Of a DNA stretch of 64,000 nt, positions 34,352 to 43,036 are shown piece after piece. Origin of the DNA: Hyphomicrobiales bacterium (GTDB lineage: Bacteria > Pseudomonadota > Alphaproteobacteria > Rhizobiales > Beijerinckiaceae); assembly GCA_028290705.1 (NCBI GenBank), contig JAQGJH010000115.1, forward strand, positions 1 through 64,000, in the 5' to 3' direction. The notes under the pieces are model-generated. The model was not told where the DNA came from. It worked only from the letters and a program-made list of their open reading frames with translations, and did not search any database. Made by a program: the position numbers and the translations under genes. The number at the start of each line of letters is the position of its first letter. Position 1 is the stretch's first letter.

Positions 34352-34669
34352 TCAGCGACCCGTCCAGCTCTGCCACATTCCGAGTTCGAACACCTGCAGA
34401 TCGGCGGCCTTCAGCATCGCGCCGCAAAGGACGAGAACGTCGGTGCCAGACACGCTTTGCGGTCCGGCCAGTACCGGATAGCTGTTGCCCGCTTCGACGT
34501 TTGCCCCATAGAGCTTCGCCAGCGACGACAGCATGGACTGCAGCGCGTGCGGCGTCAGCGCTTCGAGGTTTCCGGCCATCTGCGCGGCTTCGACCTCCCG
34601 CGCGAGAGCCATCACACGCTCCGACAGCGTCGCTTCTTCGGCCATGGGCGCGCGTTCAGGCGACGACAT
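34352..34669 (-). CDS. Small conserved-looking protein of unknown function between Rieske and amidohydrolase genes
   Basis: This is a protein of 105 residues (97 if the second ATG at 34645 is used). I do not recognise a family. It is mostly helical in appearance: an N-terminal segment ERVMALAREVEAAQMAGN, a helix LTPHALQSMLSSLAKLYG, then LAGPQSVSGTDVLVLCGAMLKAA and a C-terminal ELGMWQSW. The start overlaps the Rieske stop by 14 nt, and the stop lies 35 nt before the amidohydrolase, so it is a fixed member of the unit. It could be an accessory subunit or chaperone for the Rieske protein or the hydrolase. Codon and base use look like its neighbours. Confidence 0.75.
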   Translation of the reverse strand: MSSPERAPMAEEATLSERVMALAREVEAAQMAGNLEALTPHALQSMLSSLAKLYGANVEAGNSYPVLAGPQSVSGTDVLVLCGAMLKAADLQVFELGMWQSWTGR

Positions 34670-35021
34670 AGATATCGTCCCCTTTTTGGACGACATCGAA
34701 CCGCTTCAGCTTGAGGCGCCGATCCGAAATGCATTCGCCCGTCTTCATGTCGTACTCGTAGCCATGCCACGGACAGACGAAGTTCATCTCGGTCTCGGAG
34801 AAGAACAGCCCCATGGACGTCTTGTCTTCGCGCAGATGCTCCTCCACGCGCGCGATCGTCAGGCCCTCGCAAGCCGGACCGCCCTGATGCAGGCAATAAT
34901 TGCTGTAGGCGAAGAACTCGCCCTCATGCCGGAAAATTCCGACCTCGGTGTTTCCGAGTTTGACGATCTGGCGCGCGCCATCCTCGAATTCGGACAAGCG
35001 ACCAACGAACTGCTCGGCCAT
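34656..35021 (-). CDS. Rieske [2Fe-2S] ferredoxin-type protein
   Basis: This is a 121-residue soluble Rieske protein. The cluster ligands are the CxH pair in YCLHQGGP and the CxxH pair in FVCPWHGYEYD. The spacer between them is longer than in small Rieske ferredoxins because of an inserted loop (EEHLREDKTSMGLFFSE). No transmembrane helix or Tat signal is seen, so it is not the bc1 subunit. It could be the electron donor of a ring-hydroxylating oxygenase, but no oxygenase alpha subunit is in the window. It is first of a three-gene unit. Confidence 0.88.
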   Translation of the reverse strand: MAEQFVGRLSEFEDGARQIVKLGNTEVGIFRHEGEFFAYSNYCLHQGGPACEGLTIARVEEHLREDKTSMGLFFSETEMNFVCPWHGYEYDMKTGECISDRRLKLKRFDVVQKGDDIYVVA

Positions 35022-35126
35022 GAATTCAGACCCTCCCGTCGAATTCGCCGCTGGTCTCGATGTGCGATCCGCGAGGCTTCTGCTGGCCTTCTGCGATGCG
35101 CCGACCTGACGGCTTCGATAGGCCGT

Positions 35127-35169
35127 ACCCTAGAAACGATTCAGACTTCTGTCCAAAACAATCCTGTTT
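35127..35169 (-). promoter_or_regulatory. Possible promoter and operator for the Rieske unit
   Basis: On the minus strand TTGGAC and TAGGGT are spaced by 18 nt, and an AAACA-atcc-TGTTT dyad overlaps the upstream element. The rest of this 187-nt gap holds a short CCAAAG/CTTTGG hairpin and no gene. Weak evidence. Confidence 0.25.
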
Positions 35170-35208
35170 GTCCTGCCCAAAGTTTTTCTTTGGTCTTGGC
35201 CGGAGCCT

Positions 35209-36339
35209 TCACTCTTCACCCGCAGTTCGAAGCGCCAGATCCAGCAAGGCGCCGGGATCGCGCATATCCTCCAGAAGGTCGAAGTGATGGCGCCCCTCCA
35301 CCACCAGCGGCGGCGCCGCTCCCCAAGCCATGGCGAACTCGGCTGATTGGCGCTTGAACTCGTCTGTCTCCAGCCCCCCGAGCGCGACCGCCACCCGCAC
35401 GTCCAGAGGCCGCGGATGAAAAAGAGGTGACAGGCTTCGCGTCTTCGCATCGTCATCGAGCCCGATCAGCGCACCCATGGGCAGAAATCCCAGCGGCGCG
35501 AGATCGAAGATTCCCGACAGAAGCAGAGCGGAGGCAGGCCGCGGCCCCTCGGGATCGATGGCTGCCATCGCCGCGAGCTGCGCGCCCGCGCTATGGCCGG
35601 CAAGATGGATGCGGGCCGGATCGAACCCGAGCGAGGCTGATTGCGCGACCAGGAACTGCAGGGCGCGTCTGATCTGCGCGACGATCTCGGGCAGCTTCGT
35701 TTCGGGCGCCAGACCGTAATCCAGCTGCGCGACGGCGAAACCCCGAGCGCGCATGCCTTCACCGAACTGGCCGTGCTGATCTTTGGTACAAGCCTGCCAG
35801 TAGCCGCCATGCAGGAACACCCATAGGGGCGCGCTGGTATCCGCGGCAGGATAGAAATCCAGCACCTCCTCGCGCGCCCGTCCATATGACAGGTCGAGAC
35901 CGCCCTGCCCGGCGCGCGCCTCCATGCCGTCATAGTTCCACCGGCGGAAGACCTGCCGCATGTCGGCCTGCGCGCGCGCATTGTAGCCCCGCGCGATCTC
36001 GGCGCGCGTCATGCCGCGCCAAACCACCGCGTCCGCGACAGGCCGCCCAACGTGAGCCTCGGCCCGCAAACAGAGGTTGGCGTCGGAACGCACGTAGCTC
36101 ACCGGCCGCCGCAATCCCCCGCAGACCTCGCGCCAGGCGAGGTCCATGTCTCGCCGCGCGAGATGGAAGGCCAATGGATCACGCGCCGCAAGTTCGAACT
36201 GCCGAACGTCGCCCGGCGCAGCACCCTCTCGCGCGAGCGCCGTCATCAGATCCGCCAACGCGATCCGCAAAGCGTCGGCAGGATCGGCCATGGAGCAGCG
36301 TGCTTCTGCGCGGACCACGCGGACATCAGAACGAGACAT
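35209..36339 (-). CDS. RidA-like domain fused to alpha/beta hydrolase (kynurenine formamidase-like)
   Basis: This is a 376-residue fusion. Residues of about 15-105 look like the C-terminal two thirds of a RidA/YjgF domain (LRIALADLMTALAREGAAPGDV, then MDLAWREVCGG and LCLRAEA), aligning with the helix-strand order of RidA. Residues of about 110-376 are an alpha/beta hydrolase: oxyanion WVFLHGGYW, nucleophile elbow LAGHSAGAQLA and His in EGRHHFDL. The hydrolase type resembles kynurenine formamidase and carboxylesterases. GGAGG precedes the ATG, which overlaps the livF stop by 14 nt. It is the last gene of the liv-type importer operon, so the substrate is probably an imported amide or ester. The RidA identification is pattern-based and should be checked. 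Confidence 0.75.
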   Translation of the reverse strand: MSRSDVRVVRAEARCSMADPADALRIALADLMTALAREGAAPGDVRQFELAARDPLAFHLARRDMDLAWREVCGGLRRPVSYVRSDANLCLRAEAHVGRPVADAVVWRGMTRAEIARGYNARAQADMRQVFRRWNYDGMEARAGQGGLDLSYGRAREEVLDFYPAADTSAPLWVFLHGGYWQACTKDQHGQFGEGMRARGFAVAQLDYGLAPETKLPEIVAQIRRALQFLVAQSASLGFDPARIHLAGHSAGAQLAAMAAIDPEGPRPASALLLSGIFDLAPLGFLPMGALIGLDDDAKTRSLSPLFHPRPLDVRVAVALGGLETDEFKRQSAEFAMAWGAAPPLVVEGRHHFDLLEDMRDPGALLDLALRTAGEE

Positions 36340-37027
36340 GCCGATGCACCTCCGCGCGTTCGCGCACGAAGTCGGCGCGTGTTCCGGCCCAGATCGTACG
36401 GCCTTTCTCGATCACGTGATGCCGGTCGGCCAGACGCTCCAGGACCGTGATGTTCTTGTCGACCAGCAGGATCGATTGACCCTCGGCCTTGATCGCCTCG
36501 AGGCAATGCCAGATCTCCGCACGGATCACGGGAGCGAGCCCTTCAGTGGCTTCGTCGAGAATGAGCAGATCCGGATTGGTCATCAATGCCCGGCCGATGG
36601 CCAGCATTTGCTGCTCTCCGCCCGAAAGTGTTTTCCCAGCCTGCCCCTGCCGCTCGTCCAGGCGCGGGAAGAGGCCGAAGATGCGTGGCAACGTCCAGGG
36701 CGATCTTGCCGCATTCCTGTCAGCTGCGGTCGCCACGAGGTTTTCACGCACGCTCAAGGTTGGAAAGATCTGGCGGCCTTCCGGCACGAGGCCGATCCCG
36801 AGCCGCGCGATCCTATCGGCCCGCCAGCCCGCGACCGAGCGGCCGTTGAATTCGATCACACCCGCCTGCGGTGGCAGAAGGCCCATGATGGCCCGGGTCG
36901 TCGTCGTCTTCCCCATGCCGTTTCGACCGAGCAGCGTGACGACCTCGCCGGATGCGACGTCGAGCGAAACGTCGAAGAGAACGCGGCTGGCGCCGTAGGA
37001 TGCCTTGAGGCCGCGCACCTTGAGCAT
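36326..37027 (-). CDS. livF: Branched-chain amino acid-type ABC transporter ATP-binding protein LivF
   Basis: This is a 233-residue ATPase. Walker A is LLGRNGMGKTTTT, the signature is LSGGEQQMLAIGRAL, Walker B is LLILDEATEGLAP, and the switch His is replaced by Lys in LLVDKNITV, as is usual in LivF. The start overlaps the livG stop by 1 nt (TGATG). It forms the second ATPase of the HAAT family importer. The substrate could be an amino acid, amide, urea or aromatic compound. Confidence 0.9.
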   Translation of the reverse strand: MLKVRGLKASYGASRVLFDVSLDVASGEVVTLLGRNGMGKTTTTRAIMGLLPPQAGVIEFNGRSVAGWRADRIARLGIGLVPEGRQIFPTLSVRENLVATAADRNAARSPWTLPRIFGLFPRLDERQGQAGKTLSGGEQQMLAIGRALMTNPDLLILDEATEGLAPVIRAEIWHCLEAIKAEGQSILLVDKNITVLERLADRHHVIEKGRTIWAGTRADFVRERAEVHRHVSF

Positions 37028-37773
37028 CAGGCCTCCTCCGTCCCCAGATAAGCGCTGCGCACGACTGGGTCGCGCTGAATGTCCTCTGCCGAACCGCACG
37101 CGATGACGCGTCCATAAACGAGCACAGAAATTCGATCCGCGAGCGCGAAGACGGCGTTCATATCGTGCTCGACCAGCAACATGGCGACCTCGCCGCGAAG
37201 GCTGCGCAAAACTTCGATCATCTGTGCGCTCTCGCCGGGCCCGAGCCCGGCCATCGGTTCGTCGAGCAGCAGCACGCGCGGCATGGTGGCCAGCGCCACC
37301 GCCAGTTCGAGAAGCTTTCGCTCTCCATGCGCGAGATCGGCGACGCGAACGTCGCCGCGCCCCGCCAGCCCAGCGCGGAGAAGAAAACCGTCGGCTTCCT
37401 CCGCGAGCGCGCGATCGTGACGCGGATTGACGAGGGGGCGCGTCCGCCGGTGCGCGAGCAACGCCGCCAGCACATTGTCGCGCGCGCCATACTCGCCGAG
37501 CACTTCGGGCACCTGGAACGTGCGCGCCAGGCCACGGCGCACGCGGCTCGCCTGCGACAAGCGCGACAGGTCCTGCCCCTCGAGCAGAATTGTTCCAGAA
37601 TCGGGCTCGATCTCGCCCATGACCTGGCCGATCAGCGTGCTCTTGCCCGCACCATTCGGCCCGATGAGCGCGTGAATCTCCGCCGCACCAACGTCGAGCG
37701 TCACGTCATCGGTGACCAGCAAACCGCCGAAACGCTTGCTCAAGGCCTCGATCTGCAGAACCGGCGGGCTCAT
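37027..37773 (-). CDS. livG: Branched-chain amino acid-type ABC transporter ATP-binding protein LivG
   Basis: This is a 248-residue ATPase. Walker A is LIGPNGAGKSTLI, the signature-like segment is LAHGERKLLELAVAL, Walker B is VLLLDEPMAGLGP and the switch His is in LLVEHDMNAV. The ATG overlaps the livM stop as ATGA. The longer track start inside livM is rejected. All ATPase motifs are intact. Confidence 0.9.
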   Translation of the reverse strand: MSPPVLQIEALSKRFGGLLVTDDVTLDVGAAEIHALIGPNGAGKSTLIGQVMGEIEPDSGTILLEGQDLSRLSQASRVRRGLARTFQVPEVLGEYGARDNVLAALLAHRRTRPLVNPRHDRALAEEADGFLLRAGLAGRGDVRVADLAHGERKLLELAVALATMPRVLLLDEPMAGLGPGESAQMIEVLRSLRGEVAMLLVEHDMNAVFALADRISVLVYGRVIACGSAEDIQRDPVVRSAYLGTEEA

Positions 37774-38783
37774 GGCCCCTGCTCCGATCGGCCGAGGCGC
37801 GCGAGACCGCCGCGGAACGTGAGCGCCATGAGTACCAGCGCGGGCCCGAGAATGATCTGCCAATGTTCGGTCCAGCCCGCGAGAAGCGTTTCAAGTCCGA
37901 TCAGTGCGAATGCCCCCAGCACGGGACCGAAGATCGTGCCGGCTCCACCCAGCACGACCATGATCAGCAACTCGCCCGATTGCGTCCAGTGCATCATGTC
38001 GGGGCTGACGAATCGTCCGAACACCGCCATCAGGCCGCCGGCCAGACCCGTGCCCACACCGGAGAGGACGAAGGCGAGCCAGCGATAGCGCACCGTCGGC
38101 ACCCCGATCGCCTGCATGCGCCTTTCGCTCTGCCTGATGCCCCCGAGAAGCAGGCCGAACCGCGAGTGGAAGAGCCTGGCGCTGACCCCGAGCCACGCGA
38201 GCAGGATCGTCAGGCTGGTGAAGTAGAACGTCACGTCGTCGCGCATGTTGAGGCCGGGAAGCGCGTTGCGGCGCCGCATCGACAATCCGTCGTCGCCCCC
38301 ATAAGCCTTCAGCGCCACGAAGAAGAAAAACAGCATCTGGGCAAAGGCCAGCGTGATCATGATGAACGGCACGCCGCTGGTCCGCAGCGCCAAGGCGCCG
38401 ATGAGTCCGGCGACGATGCCACTGACCGACATCGCCACCAGCAGGTTGACGGCAAGGTGCTCGCTGCCCGGCACGAAGCCGAGGAAGGGCATGCCGGAGG
38501 CGCCATGCGTTGTGAGAATACCGACGGCATATGCGCCGACGCCATAGAAGGCCGCATGGCCGAAACTCACGAGGCCGCCGAGTCCAAGCGCGATGTTGAG
38601 AGCGCTGGCCGCGATGGCAAGGATCAGCATTCGGGTCGCCAACGATGTGAGCGCCGACTGCCCGAACGCCTGGGCGGCGAACGGCAGGGCGACCAGAAGA
38701 ACGAGCCCCACGAGCGGCAGAAAGCCGCGCCAGCGCGGGGAACCGCTCTTCTTCATCGGGTCTGAACCGCGCGCTTTATCCAT
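37770..38783 (-). CDS. livM: Branched-chain amino acid-type ABC transporter permease LivM
   Basis: This is a 337-residue permease with about eight to nine hydrophobic segments. The family motif is seen in ALNIALGLGGLVSFGHAAFYGVGAYA, and the ATPase-coupling region is IRQSERRMQAIGVPTVRYR. An overlap of 8 nt with the livH stop indicates coupled translation. A run of His/Asp-rich residues does not occur; the sequence is ordinary for the family. Confidence 0.9.
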   Translation of the reverse strand: MDKARGSDPMKKSGSPRWRGFLPLVGLVLLVALPFAAQAFGQSALTSLATRMLILAIAASALNIALGLGGLVSFGHAAFYGVGAYAVGILTTHGASGMPFLGFVPGSEHLAVNLLVAMSVSGIVAGLIGALALRTSGVPFIMITLAFAQMLFFFFVALKAYGGDDGLSMRRRNALPGLNMRDDVTFYFTSLTILLAWLGVSARLFHSRFGLLLGGIRQSERRMQAIGVPTVRYRWLAFVLSGVGTGLAGGLMAVFGRFVSPDMMHWTQSGELLIMVVLGGAGTIFGPVLGAFALIGLETLLAGWTEHWQIILGPALVLMALTFRGGLARLGRSEQGP

Positions 38784-39687
38784 GGGCGGGAAACAGTCCC
38801 TTGGGACGAACCAGCAGCACGATCGCCATCAGCAGATAGACGCCCATGGCCGAAATGCCGCCCGCCAGGGCATCGGCCTCCGAGCCCGTCATGATGCCGC
38901 GAAGCAGGCCCGGGAGAAATGCGCGCAGGGATGTGTCGACGATGCCCACCAGCAGCGCGCCCGCGAAGGCGCCCGAGACCGAACCGAGACCGCCGATGAC
39001 CACGACGACGAATGTGAGGATCAGGATCTGCTCGCCCATGCCGACCTGAACCGACAGGAGCGGCCCCGACATCAGCCCCGCAAGCCCGGCCAGCAGCGCA
39101 CCGAGCCCGAACACGACCGTGTACAGGAGCCGGACATCGACGCCCAGCGCCTGCACCATGTCGCGATGGGTTGCGCCGGCGCGAACCAGCATACCGAGCC
39201 GCGTGCGCTGGATCAGCCAGAACAGGGCTCCGGCTGTCGCCAGACCCACGGCGATGATGCACAGTCGATAAACAGGATAGGAGAACAGCCCGAGATCGAT
39301 GGCGCCGGCGAAAGCTGGCGGGATCTGCACGAACATCGGCTGACGACCAAACATCAGCACGACCAGTTGATTGAAAAACAGGATGAGCCCGAAGGTCGCC
39401 AGCACCTGATCGAGATGGTCGCGGGCATAAAGGCGCCGCACCACGGTGAATTCAATCGTCATGCCGACAAGCGCCGCCGCCGCCAGGCCTGCCGGGATGG
39501 CCAGCAGGAACGAGCCCGTCGCCTGCGCGACGAAGGCCGCCGCGTAAGCGCCGACCATGTACAGCGAGCCATGCGCCAGGTTGATCACGCCCATGATGCC
39601 GAAAATCAGCGTCAGGCCGGCCGCAAGCAAAAACAGCATCACGCCGAGCTGAACCCCGTTCAGCATCTGTTCGAGCAGCAATGCCAT
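38776..39687 (-). CDS. livH: Branched-chain amino acid-type ABC transporter permease LivH
   Basis: This is a 303-residue permease with about eight hydrophobic segments. It begins LEQMLNGVQLGVMLFLLAAGLTLIFGIMGVINLAHG in the order typical of LivH, and ends VRPKGLFPAHG. It is preceded by an 11-bp hairpin that separates it from the binding-protein gene. The product pairs with LivM in the membrane. Confidence 0.9.
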   Translation of the reverse strand: MALLLEQMLNGVQLGVMLFLLAAGLTLIFGIMGVINLAHGSLYMVGAYAAAFVAQATGSFLLAIPAGLAAAALVGMTIEFTVVRRLYARDHLDQVLATFGLILFFNQLVVLMFGRQPMFVQIPPAFAGAIDLGLFSYPVYRLCIIAVGLATAGALFWLIQRTRLGMLVRAGATHRDMVQALGVDVRLLYTVVFGLGALLAGLAGLMSGPLLSVQVGMGEQILILTFVVVVIGGLGSVSGAFAGALLVGIVDTSLRAFLPGLLRGIMTGSEADALAGGISAMGVYLLMAIVLLVRPKGLFPAHG

Positions 39688-39706
39688 GTGACCCTCGGGC
39701 AGGAAG

Positions 39707-39733
39707 CGGTTCGCGCCAGCGAGGCGCGAACCG
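39707..39733 (-). terminator. Hairpin between livK and livH
   Basis: An 11-bp perfect stem (CGGTTCGCGCC/GGCGCGAACCG) with a 5-nt loop and no T-run. Such a hairpin behind a binding-protein gene commonly stabilises its mRNA relative to downstream permease mRNA. Confidence 0.6.
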
Positions 39734-39753
39734 ACCGATGGAGCAGTTCGCTC

Positions 39754-40935
39754 CTAGAGCTTGCAATCCTTGGCGTACGAATCGCCCACTTCGGAGAGGA
39801 TCTTTTCGCGCGTCTTGATGATCGGATTGCCGGCCTCGTCCTTCTCGACCCGCATCGAGTACCAATCCTGCACCGGGTGCTGGTTTCGGCCGAACTTGAA
39901 GTTGCCGCGAACCGACTTGAAGTCGGCCTTCAGCATCGCCGTGCGGAAGGCTTCGGCGTCCGCGACTTTTCCACCCGTGGCTTTCAGCGCAGCTCCGATG
40001 GCCAGCGCCGTGTCGTAACCCTGGCTGGCGTAATAGGTGATCGGGCGGTTGTACTTCTTGGTCCAGGCTACGACGAACTCCTTGTTGGCGGGATTGTCGA
40101 AGTCGCTGTTCCACTGGGCCGAGACGTTGAGGCCGAGCGCCGGAGCGCCCACGGCTTTCAGGGTGACGGCGTCCATCGAGGGTGACGGCACGACCATCGG
40201 GATCGCCTCGATCAGACCGGCCTGCTGGTACTGACGCAAGAAAGCGATACCGGCGCCGCCCGGGTGGAACTGGAACACGACGTCGGGCTTGGCATTGCGG
40301 ATCTGCGCCATCTCGGCGGCGAAATCCGTCTGGTCGAGGCGCGTGAAGACCTCACCGACGATCTCGCCCTTGAACATGCGCTTGAAGCCTTCCAGCGCAT
40401 CCTTCCCGGCCTGATAGTTCGGCGCCAGGATGAAGGCCTTCTTGTAGCCGAGATTGTTGGCGTTCTGACCCGCGCTCTCGTGCAGCGAATCGTTCTGCCA
40501 GGAGACGACGAAATAATTGCGGTGGCATTCCTTGCCGGCCAGCGTGGACGGCCCGGCATTCGGGCTGACGTAAATTCCGTCATTGTCGAGAACGTCCGGA
40601 ACGACCGCGAGAGCGACGTTCGAGAACACGATGCCGGTGAGCAGTTTCACCTTGTCGGTCTTCATGAACTTGTCGGCGATCTGCTTGCCCTGGCCGGGCT
40701 TCAGCGCATCGTCCTCGACCAGCACCTGCACGGGCGTGCCCCCGAGCTTTCCGCCGCCCATCTCCACCGCGAGATTGAACGCATCGCGGATGTCCTGGCC
40801 GAGATATCCGCCGGGTCCCGAAAGAGTGGTCACCATGCCGATCTTCAGCGGCTCCTGCGCGCCCGCTCCGCCGGTCAGCGCCAAAATCGACATGCCGGCT
40901 GCGGCGGCCATGGCCGCTTTCCTGATCACGCTCAT
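39754..40935 (-). CDS. livK: Branched-chain amino acid-type ABC transporter substrate-binding protein
   Basis: This is a 393-residue periplasmic binding protein. The signal peptide ends GGAGAQE. The mature start PLKIGMVTTLSGPGGYLGQD is the Leu/Ile/Val-binding family opening. The central LQPG-like region is FHPGGAGIAFLRQYQQAG. A good ribosome site (GAGGGG) lies upstream. It is first in an operon with livH, M, G, F and the hydrolase. The amino-acid specificity loop cannot be read with confidence, and the hydrolase at the end of the operon suggests a non-standard substrate such as an amide or aromatic compound (inference). Confidence 0.9.
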   Translation of the reverse strand: MSVIRKAAMAAAAGMSILALTGGAGAQEPLKIGMVTTLSGPGGYLGQDIRDAFNLAVEMGGGKLGGTPVQVLVEDDALKPGQGKQIADKFMKTDKVKLLTGIVFSNVALAVVPDVLDNDGIYVSPNAGPSTLAGKECHRNYFVVSWQNDSLHESAGQNANNLGYKKAFILAPNYQAGKDALEGFKRMFKGEIVGEVFTRLDQTDFAAEMAQIRNAKPDVVFQFHPGGAGIAFLRQYQQAGLIEAIPMVVPSPSMDAVTLKAVGAPALGLNVSAQWNSDFDNPANKEFVVAWTKKYNRPITYYASQGYDTALAIGAALKATGGKVADAEAFRTAMLKADFKSVRGNFKFGRNQHPVQDWYSMRVEKDEAGNPIIKTREKILSEVGDSYAKDCKL

Positions 40936-41029
40936 TTCGTCCCCTCTCGAACCGCTTTCCGCCGATCTTTGTAGAGGGCGACCGGCGTGGCTGGCAAGGG
41001 GATCGGCGGGTGGCGGCCGGTCGCTCGAC

Positions 41030-41073
41030 GGCGGGCCAGCGCCGGCGCATTTGCGCGCCGGGCCTGGCCCGCC
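41030..41073 (-). terminator. Strong hairpin between two binding-protein genes
   Basis: A 9-bp outer stem (GGCGGGCCA/TGGCCCGCC) encloses an inner GC-rich stem. It lies 20-63 nt downstream of the NitT-type gene stop on the minus strand and has no T-run, so it is a terminator candidate or mRNA-stabilising structure. Confidence 0.45.
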
Positions 41074-41092
41074 GACGTCCGGAAGCGCGGGC

Positions 41093-42091
41093 CTATTTGG
41101 CGCGCGCGCGATCCTGATAAGTGGTTTCGATGTATTTGGCCGGCGAGGACGGGCTGGCGTTGCCGTAGACGCTGCGGAGCTTCAGCACCATCTCGACGCC
41201 CCGCGGGTTGAGTTCGGCATTGCGGTTGAGCCCCCCCGGCCCGGTCAGCCGACCGTAGAGGGCCTCGGCCTCGTCGTCGCCGAGTCCCTTGCTGCGCGCC
41301 TTCAGCACCTCCAGCGCTCCGGCCTTGTTCTCGAAGACGAAATTCTGCGCCGCGATGACGGCTCGAACCAGCGCCATGATTTCCTTGTCATGCGCTTTGG
41401 CCCAACTGCGACGCACCACATAGGCGCTGCCCTGATAATCTCCGATCGCCGCGGCTGCATCGTCGAGAATTCGAAACCCTTCCTTCTCGAGTTCTCGATC
41501 CTGAGGCGACGAGACGATCGCCACCTGGGCGACGCCATCCTTCAAGGCCTTGACCCGCCCTTCCGTGCCGCCGACCGAAACGATCTTGTAATCGCGGTCC
41601 TTCTCCAGCCCCTTGTTCTTGAGGATCTGGTACAGCACCGTGGCATAGCCAGATGTTATCGCGTCGACCGCAACGGTCTTGCCCTTCAGGTCCTCGTACG
41701 TTTTGATCTCCGGGCGAACCAGAACGCTGTTCAGCCCCGAATGGACGCCGAGCACGGCCACGATATCGAAGCCGTCGTATTTGGCCGCGCCCTGCCCGTC
41801 CGTGTAGGCCACGATGTTGTCGAACGCCGACGTGGCGAACTCGTATTTGCCCGACATGATGTCGGCGATCTGCTCCCTGGAGCCAGGCGTGCGGTCGAGC
41901 GTGACGGCCAGCCCCTCCTTGGCGAAGAATCCCTTATCGAGCGCGACCCAGACCGGGAGATTGGTGGCGCCCCCGAAACCGATCATCCGGATGGGCGTCG
42001 GGGCAGCGGTTTGCGCCTGCGCGAAGCCGCCGATGGCCAGTGAGGCCCCGAGCGCCAGGGTCAGGCCGACGCGTCTCGTCAATGTTGTCAT
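41093..42091 (-). CDS. ABC transporter substrate-binding protein, NitT/TauT-like
   Basis: This is a 332-residue exported binding protein. The signal peptide ends FAQAQ, and the mature part opens RMIGFGGATNLPVWVALDKGFFAKEGLAV, an NMT1/SsuA-like start. It has no permease or ATPase beside it. It follows the extradiol dioxygenase gene by 27 nt on the same strand, so it belongs to the VOC-FAH cassette and may bind the aromatic substrate of that cassette (inference). The membrane subunits would have to be the Fbp-type permease of the same cassette or proteins encoded elsewhere. Confidence 0.85.
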   Translation of the reverse strand: MTTLTRRVGLTLALGASLAIGGFAQAQTAAPTPIRMIGFGGATNLPVWVALDKGFFAKEGLAVTLDRTPGSREQIADIMSGKYEFATSAFDNIVAYTDGQGAAKYDGFDIVAVLGVHSGLNSVLVRPEIKTYEDLKGKTVAVDAITSGYATVLYQILKNKGLEKDRDYKIVSVGGTEGRVKALKDGVAQVAIVSSPQDRELEKEGFRILDDAAAAIGDYQGSAYVVRRSWAKAHDKEIMALVRAVIAAQNFVFENKAGALEVLKARSKGLGDDEAEALYGRLTGPGGLNRNAELNPRGVEMVLKLRSVYGNASPSSPAKYIETTYQDRARAK

Positions 42092-42118
42092 GGCTCGATC
42101 CTCCCGCAGTCTTTTTGA

Positions 42119-43012
42119 TCAGGGATAACCCGGATAAGTTCGCTCCGAGCCGAATCCCCAGTAATTGCGCAACGTCTCGGGTCCCCAGGTCTTGGGACGC
42201 TGCGGCCTGTCCTGATGCCAGGGGCGCGGCTCGAAATATCCGAGATCCTCGTCCTTCATCTGGTCCATCTCGCAGAAGAACTCGACGCGCACGCCATCCG
42301 CATTCCGGTGGTAGCACGCGACATTGTGGCCGATGATGTGACGGCCCGGTCCCCACACGAGATGGATGTCGTTCTTGGCGAGCGTCTCGGCGGCGCGGTG
42401 GATCTCGCCCCAATCCTTCAGCTCGAACGCGATGTGGTGAAGGGTTGGATCCTTGTCGACCACGAAATTCACCGTGTGATGATCGACCCCACAGCGCAGG
42501 AAGGCGAAGAAATCGCCACGGAAATCCGAGACCCGGAAGCCGAGCATGTCGCAGTAGAATTTCACGGTCTGCTTCACGTCGAGAACACGATAGGCGACGT
42601 GGCCGAATTTCACCGGCATGATGCCGACCGGCTGCTTGTCATCCGGCGCGAACGTATAATCCGAATAGATCTCCAGCATCGTGCCCTTGTTGTCGTTGAA
42701 GCAAAGCGCCTGCGCGACTCCGGGGGTGATGCCGGACCGCAGTTCGGCCTTGACGCCTTCCTTCTGCAACTTGCTGGCGAGCTCGCCGAGGTCGGAGCCC
42801 GGCTTGATCTGGAACGACAGCCGCGTCAGCTGGCCGGCCGTATCGGCCTCCTCGAGCACGATCGACTCCTGCCCCATCTTGGTGGCCAGCACGGCCCGCT
42901 TCTTGTCGCGCGCGACGACGCTGAGGCCGACGATGCGCGTGTAGTAATCGAGCTGCCGCTCGAGGTCGGTGGTGGTCAGTGTGGCGTGCGCCAGTCTCTT
43001 CACCTGGATCAT
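42119..43012 (-). CDS. Extradiol (catechol 2,3-) dioxygenase, VOC family
   Basis: This is a 297-residue two-domain type I extradiol dioxygenase. The N-terminal VOC domain (RLAHATLTTTDLERQLDYYTRIVGL) lacks metal ligands. The C-terminal domain has the probable Fe(II) facial triad: His in FGHVAYRV, His in LHHIAFEL and Glu in VRVEFFCE. It is expected to cleave a catechol-type ring next to a hydroxyl. AGGA precedes the ATG. The next upstream gene is the FAH family hydrolase 24 nt away, which could act on the ring-cleavage product, so the two form a catabolic pair. The C-terminus (RPWHQDRPQRPKTWGPE) is typical of this subfamily. Confidence 0.85.
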   Translation of the reverse strand: MIQVKRLAHATLTTTDLERQLDYYTRIVGLSVVARDKKRAVLATKMGQESIVLEEADTAGQLTRLSFQIKPGSDLGELASKLQKEGVKAELRSGITPGVAQALCFNDNKGTMLEIYSDYTFAPDDKQPVGIMPVKFGHVAYRVLDVKQTVKFYCDMLGFRVSDFRGDFFAFLRCGVDHHTVNFVVDKDPTLHHIAFELKDWGEIHRAAETLAKNDIHLVWGPGRHIIGHNVACYHRNADGVRVEFFCEMDQMKDEDLGYFEPRPWHQDRPQRPKTWGPETLRNYWGFGSERTYPGYP

Positions 43013-43036
43013 GGTTTCTTCCTCGAACCTTTGCGA

